A stretch of 64,000 nucleotides of DNA from Microplitis mediator (Eukaryota; Arthropoda; Insecta; Hymenoptera; Braconidae). The translations under genes were made by a program, and so were the position numbers. Within the stretch, counting starts at the first letter, position 1; every line of letters begins with the position of its first letter. Positions 1-12,400 of the stretch are shown one piece after another. The notes under the pieces are model-generated. The model ran no database searches. It had not been told where the DNA came from and was given only the letters and a program-made list of their open reading frames with translations. The stretch is taken from assembly GCF_029852145.1 (NCBI RefSeq), contig NC_079969.1, positions 1,240,001-1,304,000 on the forward strand. Direction: 5' to 3'.

Positions 1-1665
1 TTCTTGTTTATCTGGATTTTTTGTCGGTCTATCGACAATCTATAACATTGATATAATTATTATTATTTTTTTATATTATATATTAATAAATACAAGTAAC
101 CTGCAGTCACCATAACTATCCGAGTATCTCTACAAGTTTATAATTTATTTCCTAAATCATTGAACTTACGCTTAAAGTCATAAGGACCTTTTTTGTAGAG
201 AATTTAATTTCCTAAAAATTTTCTTTCTTACATTTTTCTGATATTTCCCATAGTTCAGCCGTAATTTTAATTTTTGTCTTTAAACAAAATTTGAGTTACA
301 AAAATTTCTCAAAATTTATTACATTTTACTTTTAATCAAAATTCTGTCCCAAAAATTGAACTTATGCCCAAAGTTATAAGAACCTTTTTTGTAGAGGATT
401 CAATTTCCTAAAAATTTCCTCTCTTACATTTTTCTCATATTTCCCATAGTTCAGCCGTAATTTTAATTTTTATCTTTAGGAAAAATTTAAGTTACAAAAT
501 TTTCTCAAATTTTATTACATTTTACTTTTAATCAAAATTCTGCTCAAAAAATGAATTTAGGTAAAAATATATTAGGACCTTTTTTGTAGAGAATTTAATT
601 TCCTAAAAATTTCTTCTCTTACATTTTTCTGATATTTCCCATAGTTTAGCCGTAATTTTAATTTTTATCTTCAGAAAAAATTTAAGCGACAACATTTTCT
701 CAAAATTTATTACGTTTTACTTTGAATTAAAATTCTGTCTCAAAAATTGAATAAACGTAAAAATTTATGAGGATCTTTTTTGTAGAGAATTTAATTTCCT
801 GAAAATTTCCTCTTTTACATTTTTCTGATATTCCCCATAGTTTAGCCGTAATTTCAATTTTTGTTTTTAGACAAAAAATTTAAGCTACAAAATTTTATCA
901 AAATTTATTACGTTTTACTTTCAATTAAAATTCTGTCCCAAAAATTGAACTTATGCCCAAAGTCATGAGGACCTTTTTTGTAGAGAATTAAATTTCCTAA
1001 AAATTTCCTTTCTTATATTTTTCTCATATTTCACATAATTCAGCCGTAATTTTAATTTTTATCTTCAGAAAAAATTTAAGTTTCAAAATTTTCTCAAAAT
1101 TTATTATATTTTACTTTAATCAAAATTCTGTGCCAAAAATTGAGTTTACGTAAAAATTTATGATGACCTTTTTTGTAGAGAATTTAATTTCCTAAAAATT
1201 TCTTCTCTTACATTTTTCTGATATTTCCCATAGTTCAGCCGTAATTTTAATTTTCATCTTCAGAAAAAATTCAAGTTACAAAATTTTCTCAAAATTTATT
1301 ACATTTTACTCTAATCAAAATTCTGTTCCAAAAATTGAATTTACGTAAAAATTTATAATGACCTTTTTTGTAGAGAATTCAATTTCCTAAAAATTTCCTC
1401 TCTTACATTTTTCTGATATTTCCCATAGTTCCGCCGTAATTTTAATTTTTATCTTCAGAAAAAATTTAAGTTACAAAATTTTCTCAAAATTTATTACGTT
1501 TTACTTTGAATCAAAATTCTGTCTCAAAAATTGAACTTATGCCCAAAGTCATGAGGACCTTTTTTGTAGAGAATTTAATTTCCTAAAAATTTCCTCTCTT
1601 ACATTTTTCCCATATTTCCCATAGTTCCGCCGTAATTTCAAACTTTACCCAAAATTCCATTTCTA
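1..1665. repeat. ~196-bp satellite, about eight tandem copies
   Basis: A unit of roughly 196 bp recurs about eight times. Its landmark CCTTTTTTGTAGAGAATTTA starts near 186, 382, 575, 772, 969, 1167, 1362 and 1558, followed each time by a CTCTTACATTTTTCTCATAT-like stretch and AGCCGTAATTTTAATTTTT. Copies differ by scattered substitutions and small indels. The array lies 3' of the last visible exon of the minus-strand gene, so it is probably intronic. The same unit recurs at 5090-5790 and 62440-63960. Confidence 0.9.
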
Positions 1666-1751
1666 CCCTCTAACTCCCCATTTTTTTTTCTAATCAACAC
1701 AAAATTAAATTCCCAATTACTTCCGTTACTCAAATAATTAAAAATATTTAC

Positions 1752-4700
1752 CGTCTGTTTTTGCGGAAGACTGGATTTCACCGTAGGCTTGTCATTGTTA
1801 GCCGCTAAAAAATATAAATTATAATTAATTTACAGTCACAACAACAATAATAAATTTTCAAAAAAAAAATTAATGCACATAAATATTGATATATTTACAC
1901 GAATAATTAATGGTTCGTAATGACGAAGGACTAATTATGGGTGACGATGCTTTAATACCTGAATCATCGTAACCTTCGGAAGAATTTGCTCGACTACTTA
2001 GCGGAGTTTCCCCGTCTTTTAAAATCGGCGATGGCAAATCCGATGTGTCAGCGATCCAAGTATTCTCCATTATCTTCCGATCCTTAAAATCTTTATCCTA
2101 AAAAAAATTACTAGGTCAATAAATTCCCAGGAAAAAATAATTTCCCGCACCAAGAAATTTTTTCCAGTCCCAAGAAATTTTTTAAAAAATTTCTTAAGAC
2201 TAAAAAATTTATCTTGCGCCAAAAATTCTTTTTTTTCGCGGTCTCTCCCCTCCCCCTCTTCTCTCTCCCCCAAAATTGACTTACATCTGAGTCAACAGAC
2301 AAACAATCATCAAGATCCGGAGCGGATGCGATACTCTGAGTACTTTCTATGCTCTCCGTAGATCCTTGGGTCGCATATTTTAATTTACAATATTTTTTAC
2401 CGCCGAATCCTTCGTCATCTCCACTGGCACTTTCCGAACTTCCGGGTTTGCGCAACGAATACAAACCAGATCTAATTTTATTTTTATCTCCCGGTAGTTT
2501 GAATGTCCCGGTATTCAAATTTGGATTCGACTTTTGAAGACTTTGCGGCAGACGGGATAAATTTTTACCGCAGGCGATTCCACTTCTGGCTGCGAGTCCG
2601 ATTCTGCTGCCGCCTACTCCACTTCCGATTCCACTTGACTTTTTATTGGTCAGTTTGTCGGACAAATTTTCCAGGGATCTCGTGTCCTGATTATTGAACC
2701 CGTAAGTTTTTCTCTGGAGTAATTTACTGGGTATCGTTTTGCGATATGTTTGGTAACGATTTTTTATCACGTGATCGTTGGCGTAATTTAGGTCACTGGA
2801 GTGATCGTAAGTTTCGTTTAATATTTTGTTGCTGTCAGACAGAAATGTTGAGTTAAGGCACTTTTTTTTACTGTCGACATTCAATGGCTCTTTGAATTCA
2901 CTCAGAGAACCCGGTAACTGCATTTGCTCGTGGTCGGAAAATGGGGAATTCAAATTTATCGTTGCGTTCATTTTTGTTATCGTGGTGTTTAATAAATTTT
3001 CGTTGCTGGAATTTATGTTGTTTTTATCAGTAAGATCTGGGTGGAATTTTGATTCAGATTGATATTCAGAATTTTCGTATTTAAGATCTTCAAGATCGCG
3101 ATCTGAATTTACGTATTTAAGATCTGGATCTGATTTTCTGTACGTGAGATCTCTATCTGAACTTTCATATTCAAGATCTTGATCTAATTCTTCACACTTA
3201 AGATCTTGATCTGAATTTCTGTAGTTAAGATCTTGATTTAATTTTCCATACTTAAGATCTTGAGAATTTCCATATTTGAGATCTTGATCTGAATTTCCGT
3301 ATTTTAAATTTTGATCTGAATTTCTTTGGAGATCTTGAACTGAATTTTCATATTTTAGATCTTGATCTGAATTTTTATACGTAAGATTATGAGCTGAATT
3401 TCCATATTTTAGATCTTGATCTGAATTTTTATACGTAAGATTATGAGTTGGATTTCCATATTTTACATTCTGATCTGAATTTTCCTGAAGATCTAGATCT
3501 GAATTTTCATATTTAAGATCTTGAGTTAAATTTCTATATTTTAAATCTTGATCTGAATTTTTATACTTGAGACTTTGAGCTGAATTTCCATATTTTAAAT
3601 TCTGATCTGAATTTTCCTGAAGATCTAGATCTGGATTTTCATATTTAAGATCTTGAGTTAAATTTCTGTATTTTAAATCTTGATCTGAATTTTTATACTT
3701 CAGACTTTGAGCTGAATTTCCATATTTTAAATTCTGATCTGAATTTTCATATTTAAGATCTTGAGTTAAATTTCTATATTTTAAATCTTGATCTGAATTT
3801 TTATACTTAAGACTTTGAGCTGAATTTCCATATTTTAAATTCTGATCTGAATTTTCCTGAAGATCTAGATCTGAATTTTTATATTTAAGATCTTGAGTTA
3901 AATTTCTATATTTTAAATCTTGATCTGAATTTTTACACCTAATATTTTGAGCTGAATTTCCACCAAGATCTGGATCTGAATTTTCCGATCTGATTTTACC
4001 CTCACCAAAATCATCTCTAAATTTATTTCTCATCTCCCCATCAGAATTAAGTCCCGATCTTTTGTTCACCAGATCAAGATCTAGCCCAACTCCGTCATTG
4101 TCCCCGCAGATGACGTAACTCAGATGATTCTGTTCATTTTTATCAAACGTACGATTTATCACAAACGATTCGCAATTCAACGCCGCATATAATTCGTCAG
4201 CATTAAAAGTCGCGTCTATTTTTTTTCCACCCGATCTTGATGACAGCAACTGATTTATCGTCACCGTTCTATTTAACGAGCAGTTGAAATCCGGGTTTTC
4301 TATACACGATCCGTCAGATAGATCTCTCGCGAACGGATTATTGGGATCTGTTGTATCTCCAAACAAACTCGTTTGCATCATAGATGTCGTTAGTATCTGG
4401 GAGTCATCCATTTTAGTTCCAGTTCCTGCTTCACCTCCAGTCCCAATTCCTGCACCCAGTGATTGAGTAGAAGATATCAATTGATCAGAATCTTCGATCA
4501 TCAGCAAGGAGTCAGTAAGACTCGGAGGCTGTTTATTATTCATCAGTAACGACTCATTAAATTCCGGCGTCTCCATGTTGAGAAACGAATCGACGCCATT
4601 TTGTTGGGAAATATTTAAAAAGGCGTCGAGACTTTTTTGTCCTGTAGAAGTTACTGACGATTGTCCGAAATTAGGACCGCAATATGTTGGCGCTGACGGT

Positions 4701-6329
4701 GATGACGATGACGATGATGATGATGATCTTAAAACTGACGGTATCACATTTATGCGTTCGTTTAAATCGAAATTCAAACGAGATTGTGCTGATTGAGCCA
4801 CTTGAGGTGTCGACGTCACTAGATGACCGGCTAGAGGTTTCATTGGACTGTTTTCTAGGGACGCGGCAACTTCTGGTATTGCGTCGATACTCAGGCGAGA
4901 AAAACGTTTCTTTGGACGAGTCCATGTCCGGGTATCGATTAATTTCTTGCTATCAGTTGACTGCTGATCATCTTGAGAATCTCTTAACCATAATTTCAAA
5001 TTCGTTAGGCCTCTGGGATCCGAAATGTCGAGGAAACTGAAATAAATTTGAGGGTTTTAGTTTTGTTTAATTGCAATGGGAAATATGGATAATTGGTTAT
5101 TGTGTGTTAAGACTTTTTTGTGGGAAATTTAATTTCCTACAAATTTGGTCTCTTATATTTTTCTCATATTTCCCATGGTTCAGCTGTAATTTTAATTTTT
5201 AATTTTAGAAAAAATTCCATTGCTAAAATTTTCTTGAAATTTATTACGATTTACTTGTAATTGAAATTTTGTCTAAATTATTGATTTTAATCAAAAATTC
5301 ATAAGGACCTTTTTTGTAGAGAATTTAATTTCCTAAAAATTTCTTCTCTTATATTTTCATCATATTTCCCATAGTTTAGCCGTAATTTCAATTTTTATCT
5401 TTAGACAAAATTCATTCCTAAAATTTTCTTAAAGTTTATTACGTTTTACTTTTAATTAAAATTCTGTCTTAATTATTGACTCTAATCAAAAATTTGTAAG
5501 GAACTTTTTCATAGAAAATTTAATTCTCTACAAATTTGGTCTCTTATATTTTCCTCATATTTCCCATAGTTTAGCCGTAATTTTGATTTTTTTCTTTAAA
5601 AAAAATTTCATTGTTAAAATTTTCTAAAAATTTATTACGTTTCACTTTTATTTAAAATTCTGTCTAAATTATTGACTCTAATCAAAAATTCACAAAAATC
5701 TTTTTTACAGAGAATTTAATTTCCTACAAATTTCCTCTCTTATATTTTTCTCATATTTCCCATAGTTTAGCCGTAATTTTAATTCAAACGCATCAATAAT
5801 AATAATTTTAAAAATTTCCTTTGAATTAAAATATAATTTTAATTTTTAATTATTATTATAATCAATAATAATAATAATTATCCCAATAATAATAATAATT
5901 ATAATAACCAGTAACATTTACATTAATTATAATAAATAAAAAAAAATATTCACTGTAAAAAAAAACATTTACCGCAATTTTAAATTTTTCACAAAAAACT
6001 AGAATTCAAATTTTTGAAATAAAAAAAAAACTGAGTAATTAAAAAAACAAAAAATAAAATTTAAAATACATGAGCACTCTAATTATTCTAAAAATAATAA
6101 CAATAAAAAAAAAACCGTTATACCTTTGGAGGTTAATCCACTTTCTTAAAATAATAAATAGATAGAAATATATCGATATATATGAAAAAAAAATATAATT
6201 TATGAAAAAAAAAACTCACCAAGTTTCACAACAATCAAAATTCATGATATATACATTTATAAAATCGTTATAAATATTATTATTTTTATTGTAATCGCCA
6301 TCTTGAGTACAATCACGTAATTCTGACAT
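1752..6329 (-). CDS. Multi-exon gene, Ser/Asn/Asp-rich protein of unknown function (3' end outside window)
   Basis: Four coding exons join in frame with GT-AG sites: 6329-6220 (begins MSELRDCTQDG), 5036-2285, 2097-1899 and 1804-1752. The last visible exon ends on a donor (GTAAAT), so more coding sequence should lie left of position 1. At least 1038 residues are visible. The big exon has Ser/Thr/Asn-rich segments, a poly-Ser run, then roughly 35 degenerate nine-residue units of the type KNSDQDLKY, and after them a basic Ser/Gly/Leu-rich part (SRLPQSLQKSNPNLN) and acidic Ser patches. I see no enzyme motif, signal peptide or membrane segment. In composition it resembles disordered cytoskeletal or spindle-associated proteins, but I do not recognise the family. 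If exon 3 is read through its donor it would end at a stop at 1870-1872, a possible short isoform. Introns hold satellite and low-complexity DNA. Confidence 0.75.
3058..3990 (-). repeat. Coding minisatellite, 27-bp units
   Basis: Inside the big exon of the left-hand gene, nine-codon units (consensus about KNSDQDLKY, with variants ending LKYRN, LKYEN, LKYGN) repeat in frame about 35 times. A higher-order block of about 130-155 bp including a shorter ENSDLDLQ unit is itself repeated several times around 3480-3960, which points to recent unequal exchange. Reading frame is kept throughout. Confidence 0.85.
5090..5790. repeat. ~195-bp satellite, about four copies, in intron 1
   Basis: The unit found at 1-1665 appears about four more times here, with landmarks near 5110, 5303, 5497 and 5696. 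It lies between exon 1 (6329-6220) and exon 2 (5036-2285) of the minus-strand gene. Copies are more diverged than those at 1-1665. Confidence 0.85.
5791..6219. other. Low-complexity intron remainder
   Basis: A/T-rich simple sequence (runs of A, ATAATA and AATAATA tracts) between the satellite and the donor of exon 1. No gene or structured repeat is seen. Confidence 0.6.
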
Positions 6330-6994
6330 ATTTAAACCTTTTTAATTAACTTATTTATATTATTTATGATATTTAATACTTATTAATAAATAATAATACA
6401 GTTTATTAACAAAATTTATAATTTATTTATCATCCTGATATATATAACTTAACAATTCATATTTTTTTTTACATATATACTTTTTTTTTAAGAGCCAACA
6501 TGAAACTGAAACTTGAGAAAAAAAAATAAAATAAAAATAATAAAACATAACCTCAAATATTTTACTCTATATTTATATAATACATAAATATATATGTATA
6601 TATATATCTATATATATATATATAAATTTTAAACAATATATTTATAATTAATTACTGATGTAATTATAATTTTTTTGAATAATAAAAAAATTTGAATTTG
6701 AATTCAAATTTTTGAATTTCTTGGGATTTTATGATAAAAAAATTTGAAAAATAATTCAAATTTATGTTACATATATTAATTAAATGTATACTAGTAAATT
6801 TTAATTGATATTTCTATTAGAAATATAAAAGAAAAAAAAAGGCGGGAAATTTGAATTATTTAAAAAATTTCTAATTTTTTTGATAAAAAATTTGAATATT
6901 TTTAGTTCTAATAAATGCTGGTAGAAATTTTAATTGTTGTTATAATTTTTGGGGTATTTTGAATAAATAATTGTAATTTTTTAGTGTAATTAGT
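6330..6994. other. Upstream region of the left-hand gene
   Basis: AT-rich DNA 5' of the ATG at 6329 on the minus strand, with TATATA microsatellite around 6590-6625. It should contain the 5' UTR and promoter, but no specific element can be picked out. Confidence 0.4.
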
Positions 6995-7876
6995 ATATAA
7001 GGTGAATTGTACAACAGACGGCCATATTTCGAGACAGAAAATCCTCAATTGCATCAGGAGATCATGAATGCAAGGAGTGAATTTAATCTCTGGAACATCA
7101 CTTGTAGTTTGTAATACATGTGTGTCGACGCGCTGATAGTGCCGTCATTGCGCGTGCGCGGTAATTTTGAAATCCCGCAAATCATATAAATTTAAAAAAA
7201 TAAATTCATCATTTTTTGTGAGTAATTATTATTAATTATTAATTCGTTAAAATCAACCGCTTGATTATGGACTCTATTGTCGGATTCTCAAATTGTTTGA
7301 TAAATTTATTTAAAATAAGTGAGTTTATGAATAAAAATATCTGTAGCTGCAAAGTAGCGTGAGCTGGAGGCAGTGATCTTGTAGACGCATGTGTTCCTGA
7401 TACACGCGCACATGTGAGTAGGAAAGTAAAATAAATAAAAGTCGAGGTTTAATTAATTTATAATCAGTGAATAGCTCTTTGACAGTCATATTTATCTAAT
7501 ACAATTCAAGATTTTCAATGCCCAAATCCAACCAACTAATCGGACTTTACTTACCGCATTATATTCTATTCCGTAACAACAAAATCTCATAGACTGAAAA
7601 TGGATTTTTATTTTAAAACTCAATGTTTTTTTTCTTTTTTTTTAATTCAATCAGACTCGTCTGTCCTGTACATACATATGTGCAGTATACCTCGAGAATA
7701 ATGCACTAAATAAATACATTTTTACGTTTTTTTGACTAATGAAAAATTTTAAACTGTTAACTGAAAATCACTCTCGACAATTCTACGATAATCATATTTA
7801 TTTTCTATACAATTCATGGCACATTAAAAAAAAAAAATTAAATGCATCAATTATTCAATAGTTATAAGACAACATA
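6995..7876. repeat. Duplicated block, copy 1 (copy 2 at 31408-33105)
   Basis: About 880 bp, starting near TATATAAGGTGAATTG and ending near CAATAGTTATAAGACAA, is almost identical to 31408-32199 plus 33021-33105. It includes a GC-richer patch (GTCATTGCGCGTGCGCGGTA) but no long ORF. Only scattered single-base differences are visible, so the duplication is recent. The copies flank the OR array. Function unknown: either part of a low-copy repeat or a duplicated regulatory region. Confidence 0.85.
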
Positions 7877-8998
7877 CACGGAAAAAAATGATGCTCAAAA
7901 TTTTAATAGTTTGTAGTTTATTTTTGACTTAAAATTAGTATATTCGATACTAATATCAAACCAGGATCATTATATATATTATAAAATGACTATTATTTAT
8001 ATTAAAATTTGATACACATAGAAGAGCAAAATTTGTAATTTCGTATATTAAAATTAATATGAAAAAGAATCGATAAATTGGTATCTACAGTTATTACTAT
8101 TCAAATAAACATAGAAAAATTTAAAAAATAACGAACTGAAAAATTAGTAAACGTACATATTAATATATAAAGATCTAGTAGGGGAGGGTGGGGCAGAGCG
8201 GCCCCCCTGAAATTTTGACCAAAAAAAAAATTTTTTTTTTTTCGACTAATTACTATAAATCCGATATGTTTGCGCATTTTTACCCCTACGCATGACATTT
8301 GGGGCAAAATGGACAAGCTCAAAATTTTGAAAAAGTGATTTTTTCATATTTTTATCGTCAAATTAAAAAAAAATTATTATAATTCCACATTTCTAGCCCT
8401 ACGCATAACACCTGGGGCAAAATGGACCAGCCGAAACTTCCGAAAAAATTATTTTTTCATATTTTTCGGCCGTTTCTCTATGTAAGAGGCAAATTTGGTC
8501 ACTAAAAATTTATAAAAATTAAATTTTTTTTTTTAGTTGATAAATTTTTGAAATAAAGTAAAATTATAGAATTGATTTTTTTTTTTATTAAATAACAATT
8601 AGTAATTAAGGTAATCGAGAGTAAACGATTTTTTACGCTTTAAAAAATTTTTTTCGAGTAATATAAAACCAAAAATAGTTGTCAAGAGAAAGAAATACAT
8701 TCTTAATGATGAAAACAATTTAAAAAAAAAAAAAACGAAAAAAAAAATTTTTTTTATCACTTTTTGAAGGGGGCCGCTCTGCCCCACAAAAAAAAAAAAA
8801 TTTTTCAGAATTTTGGCAAAATGTCCATAAATTTGTTCGAAATAGGACAAAAGTAAAGTGATCTTATGGTTGAAAGCCACAAAAAATAATAATTGGCTTA
8901 GGGGGGCCGCTCTGCCCCACCCTCCCCTACTAATTATTGATAACAGGTTCCACTTTTTACTATTATTTATTAATTTTTAATATTCTGTTTTTTCCGTG
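7877..8998. mobile_element. Composite TA-flanked MITE (contains a second MITE)
   Basis: Ends are CACGGAAAAAA and TTTTTTCCGTG, with TA on both sides (7875-7876 and 8999-9000), as expected for a Tc1/mariner-type non-autonomous element. It contains the independent element at 8178-8930. Its insertion explains where copy 1 of the duplicated block stops matching copy 2. Confidence 0.7.
8178..8930. mobile_element. MITE with GC-rich ends, TA target duplication
   Basis: Inverted ends start GTAGGGGAGGGTGGGGCAGA and continue GCGGCCCCCC; TA dinucleotides flank both ends (8176-8177, 8931-8932). The inside is A/T-rich with long homopolymers and no transposase ORF. A second, truncated and inverted copy lies at 48621-49077. 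Confidence 0.85.
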
Positions 8999-9220
8999 TA
9001 TTTATTTATGAGTATTTATTTTTTACTGCTTGAAAATTCAAATTTTCTCAGTTCCCGCCAATAGCAAATTTTGAAATTATTTAGCAAGAATAAAATAAAA
9101 TTATGGATTTGATAATTAATTTAGAAAATATGTCAATGAAAAATTTTTTAAATAAAAAAAAAATTATGCAAGTACTTTACGAAGACTCTATTTAGTGTCG
9201 TACAACATGAAATTAAATAT

Positions 9221-9320
9221 TAATCGATAGCTCGAGACAAAAGCAGCTAAATAAAAGTTATTAAAGTACAAAAAAAGTTTTAGTAGCTACTGCATAATAT
9301 ATGAGCACTTATTCACTGGC
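9221..9320 (+). promoter_or_regulatory. Conserved OR upstream block, gene 1
   Basis: About 135 bp before the ATG of OR gene 1 lies a stretch shared with genes 2 and 3: an ATCGATAGCT-like part, AATAAAAGTTATTAAAG, then TTTTAGTAGCTACTGCATAA and TATATGAGCACTTATTCACT. Surrounding sequence is not conserved, so this is a candidate promoter or olfactory-neuron control element. TSS not determined. Confidence 0.6.
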
Positions 9321-9454
9321 TTACAATTTTTTACCAAGTATTGATTCCAACAAAAAAACACCCGCGATATATTATAACGTTAACTAAATTGACTCATCAC
9401 TTCCGCGGCTCATTATTTATGGAAAATATTTAGTCGTGAAATAAAAAAAATAAA

Positions 9455-12400
9455 ATGAAAGTTAGTCCAAGTGATCAAAATTCAACGGTAGTACAAAATC
9501 AATCTTCAGAACCAGAAAATGTCGTGAATAACGAAACAGATTTCGAATGGGCGATTCATTATCACCGGAAAGTGTTGAAATTCTGTGGGATATGGATCTA
9601 TTCGAATTCAAATAGATGGTATTTGAAATTAATAACAGATTTACACTCGCTATTTATTATCGGGGGTGTGCTTATTTGTTTGACGACACCTGAAGCAATG
9701 GCTTTGGTCAAAATTTGGGGAAACTTGACCCTAATTGTTGATAATTTGTTATCCTCGGCGGCTCTTATCAGCACGCAGATAAAGCTCTTTGTTTTGTGGA
9801 CCAGAAGAAAAGGTTTTTTTTTATAAATACATATATGTGCACCGTCGAAAAATTGGGAGTGAATAGAGATTTTTGGAGTTCGATCTAGATTTTTAATGTC
9901 AAAATAATTACCCCTGTAGTGAAATTCATATAAAAAATAATCCGCTTCCGCATTGACTCCGCATTTATTTCCCCAATTTTTTAGAGTGTAGTGAAATAAT
10001 TTTTTTTTTTTAACTACACTGAAAAATTTCGCGGAGTGGGTGATTTTTTTTTATTTTAGTTTCTTCGGAGTGAAATTCACTAGGGGTGACTTTATTTTAA
10101 CAACAAAATTCCTTTTGATTTGGGCTTGAAAAAATGGAACTTCGCTCTCCAAAAAAGAATTTGTGAAAATCACTTTTACAGCAAATTCCCACTTATTGCC
10201 AGTGAAAATATACTAATTAAATTAGTGGCATACTTCGTTTTAGTAATTTGTAAAAAGTCACTACTTTGAGTAACGGAGAGAATCCGGACTAAAGGAGGTC
10301 AAAATTCACTTCCGATTTTTCGCACCGCGATGTATACACTGTAAAAAATTCGCGGAGTGAATGCGGATTAAATCCGGAGTGAATGAATTTTTAATTATTC
10401 ACTCCCCTCGGAGTGAAATTCACTCCATTGGGGAGTTTTAAAAATATCATTAATAAAATATAACACCACTAAGTAAAATCGAAATAAAAATTTGCGTATT
10501 ACAGTACTGATCAACCGATACACACACACACAGAAAAAACAGATATCTTGAGTCAAGAAAATATTTTTGAAGACAAACGTTTTCGGGAACCAAGTCAAGA
10601 TTTTCTTGAGCCAAGAGACTTTGTCTTGGTTGGAGAAGATTTCTACTTTATCTGAGAAAATTTAGGTCTCCAAAAAAATTTTCTTGAATCAAGAATATTT
10701 ACCTTCAGTCGAGAATTTTTTTTTTGTGTGCACACAGACACTCGCACACACACGCTGTTTAATAGTTTAATATAAATTAATTTAAATGTTAAAACTCCGG
10801 ACCGGAGTGAATTCGGAGTGAAATAAAATCCGTATTACTCCGAGATCACTCCGCTAAAAAAAAAACTCCCAATTTACTCCGCATGCGGAGTGATTTTTTT
10901 TAAAACTCCGGAACTCCAAGTGGAGTGAATCCGGAGTGAATTCGAATTTAATTTCAATCCGAATTCACTCCGGATTTTTTACAGTGTAAATTTGTAGGTT
11001 TATTATTATTTTTTTTCTTAGCTATTGCTAGGATTGTCGATGCTGTCAAAAGTGATTGGCTCGAACCAAAAACCGAGGCTGAGAGAAAAATAATGAGAAG
11101 ATATGCCAGGATCGCTAGAATAATGATGGTTTGCGGGTTGTCAAATATTGCATATAATCTTATAACATTTCACGGCAGTGTTTTATTCGGATTCGTATAC
11201 CGCACAGTCAATAATATAACAGACATAGAGGGATATTTGATTCCGACCCAATCATATTTTCCATTCGACATAACTATTGGGTACAGATGCTGGATTATTA
11301 GAATAGTCCAAGCGCTTCAATGTTTCGGGGCTGGGATAACTTATACTGCGATTGATGTTTTTTGCGGGATGTCTGTACTACATAACTGCGGACAGTTGGA
11401 AATTCTTGCCGACAAAATAAAGGATCTGGTTAATCCTGATGAGCCGCGAGTGTTTCAAGAATTGTTGAAGACTATTGTTCTGAGACACTATCGTATAATC
11501 GGGTATTTTTTTTATTATCTCAGATTATTAAGGGTCGGCAGTACTAAACGAATTTTCGAATTTTACTTTTCTAGTTACGTTTTGAATAATTACGTCACTC
11601 GAATGATGAAAACCTTCCGAAAAAATTTGTCTTTCACATTTTTTCGGAAGCTTTAAAAATTTCTGTAATAACAATTGATTAATAAATTAAAAGAAAAGTA
11701 AAATTCAAAAATTCGTTTAATACGGCCCAGCCTTATATAGTGGTTCCGTAACACAATAACCGACGACAAAATAACTAGGGCTTCACTCAAGATCGAGATT
11801 GTATTAGTCTTGTCTTGACCTCGTCTCGATTTGTCAAGACAAGACCAAGACGATATGATAGATCGCAATTCAAGACCAAGACCAATATCATTAAAAAGAT
11901 CTCGCTAAGTCTTGACAAGACATAAAAAAATAAGTATAAGTATATGAGAATTCTCGTAATAAGATTTCCATGCTTTAAGAAAGATTATTAATTAATTATA
12001 ATAATGTTTATTAGGTTAAAAAGTTAAAACATTTTAGAAGTACTTGAAGCGATCGAGTATATTTATATAAGATTTAAAAAATAATCAATTTTTCTTTTAT
12101 TGAAAAATACTCAACTGTGCACAGAAAAAAAGGATTTCTTGGCGCAAAAAAATTTTTCTTGTTCTAAGAAAATTTTTACTTGACCCAAGAAATTTTTTGT
12201 ATTATAAAGTGAAAACAAAATTTTTCTTGGGGTAAGATAAAATTTTCTTGGAACAAGAAAAAAATTTTTTTGGCGAGAAAAAAATTCTTGAGCCAAGAAA
12301 AATTTTTGTCTTCAATTCATAATACAAAATATTTCTTGCGCCAAGAAATTCTTTTTTTCTGTGTGTGTTGTATTATGACTGATATTAAGAAAATTTCAGG

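Noticed and set aside
1..1665. CRISPR-like array
   Set aside because: The repeats are head-to-tail ~196-bp satellite units with no spacer structure, in an insect genome.
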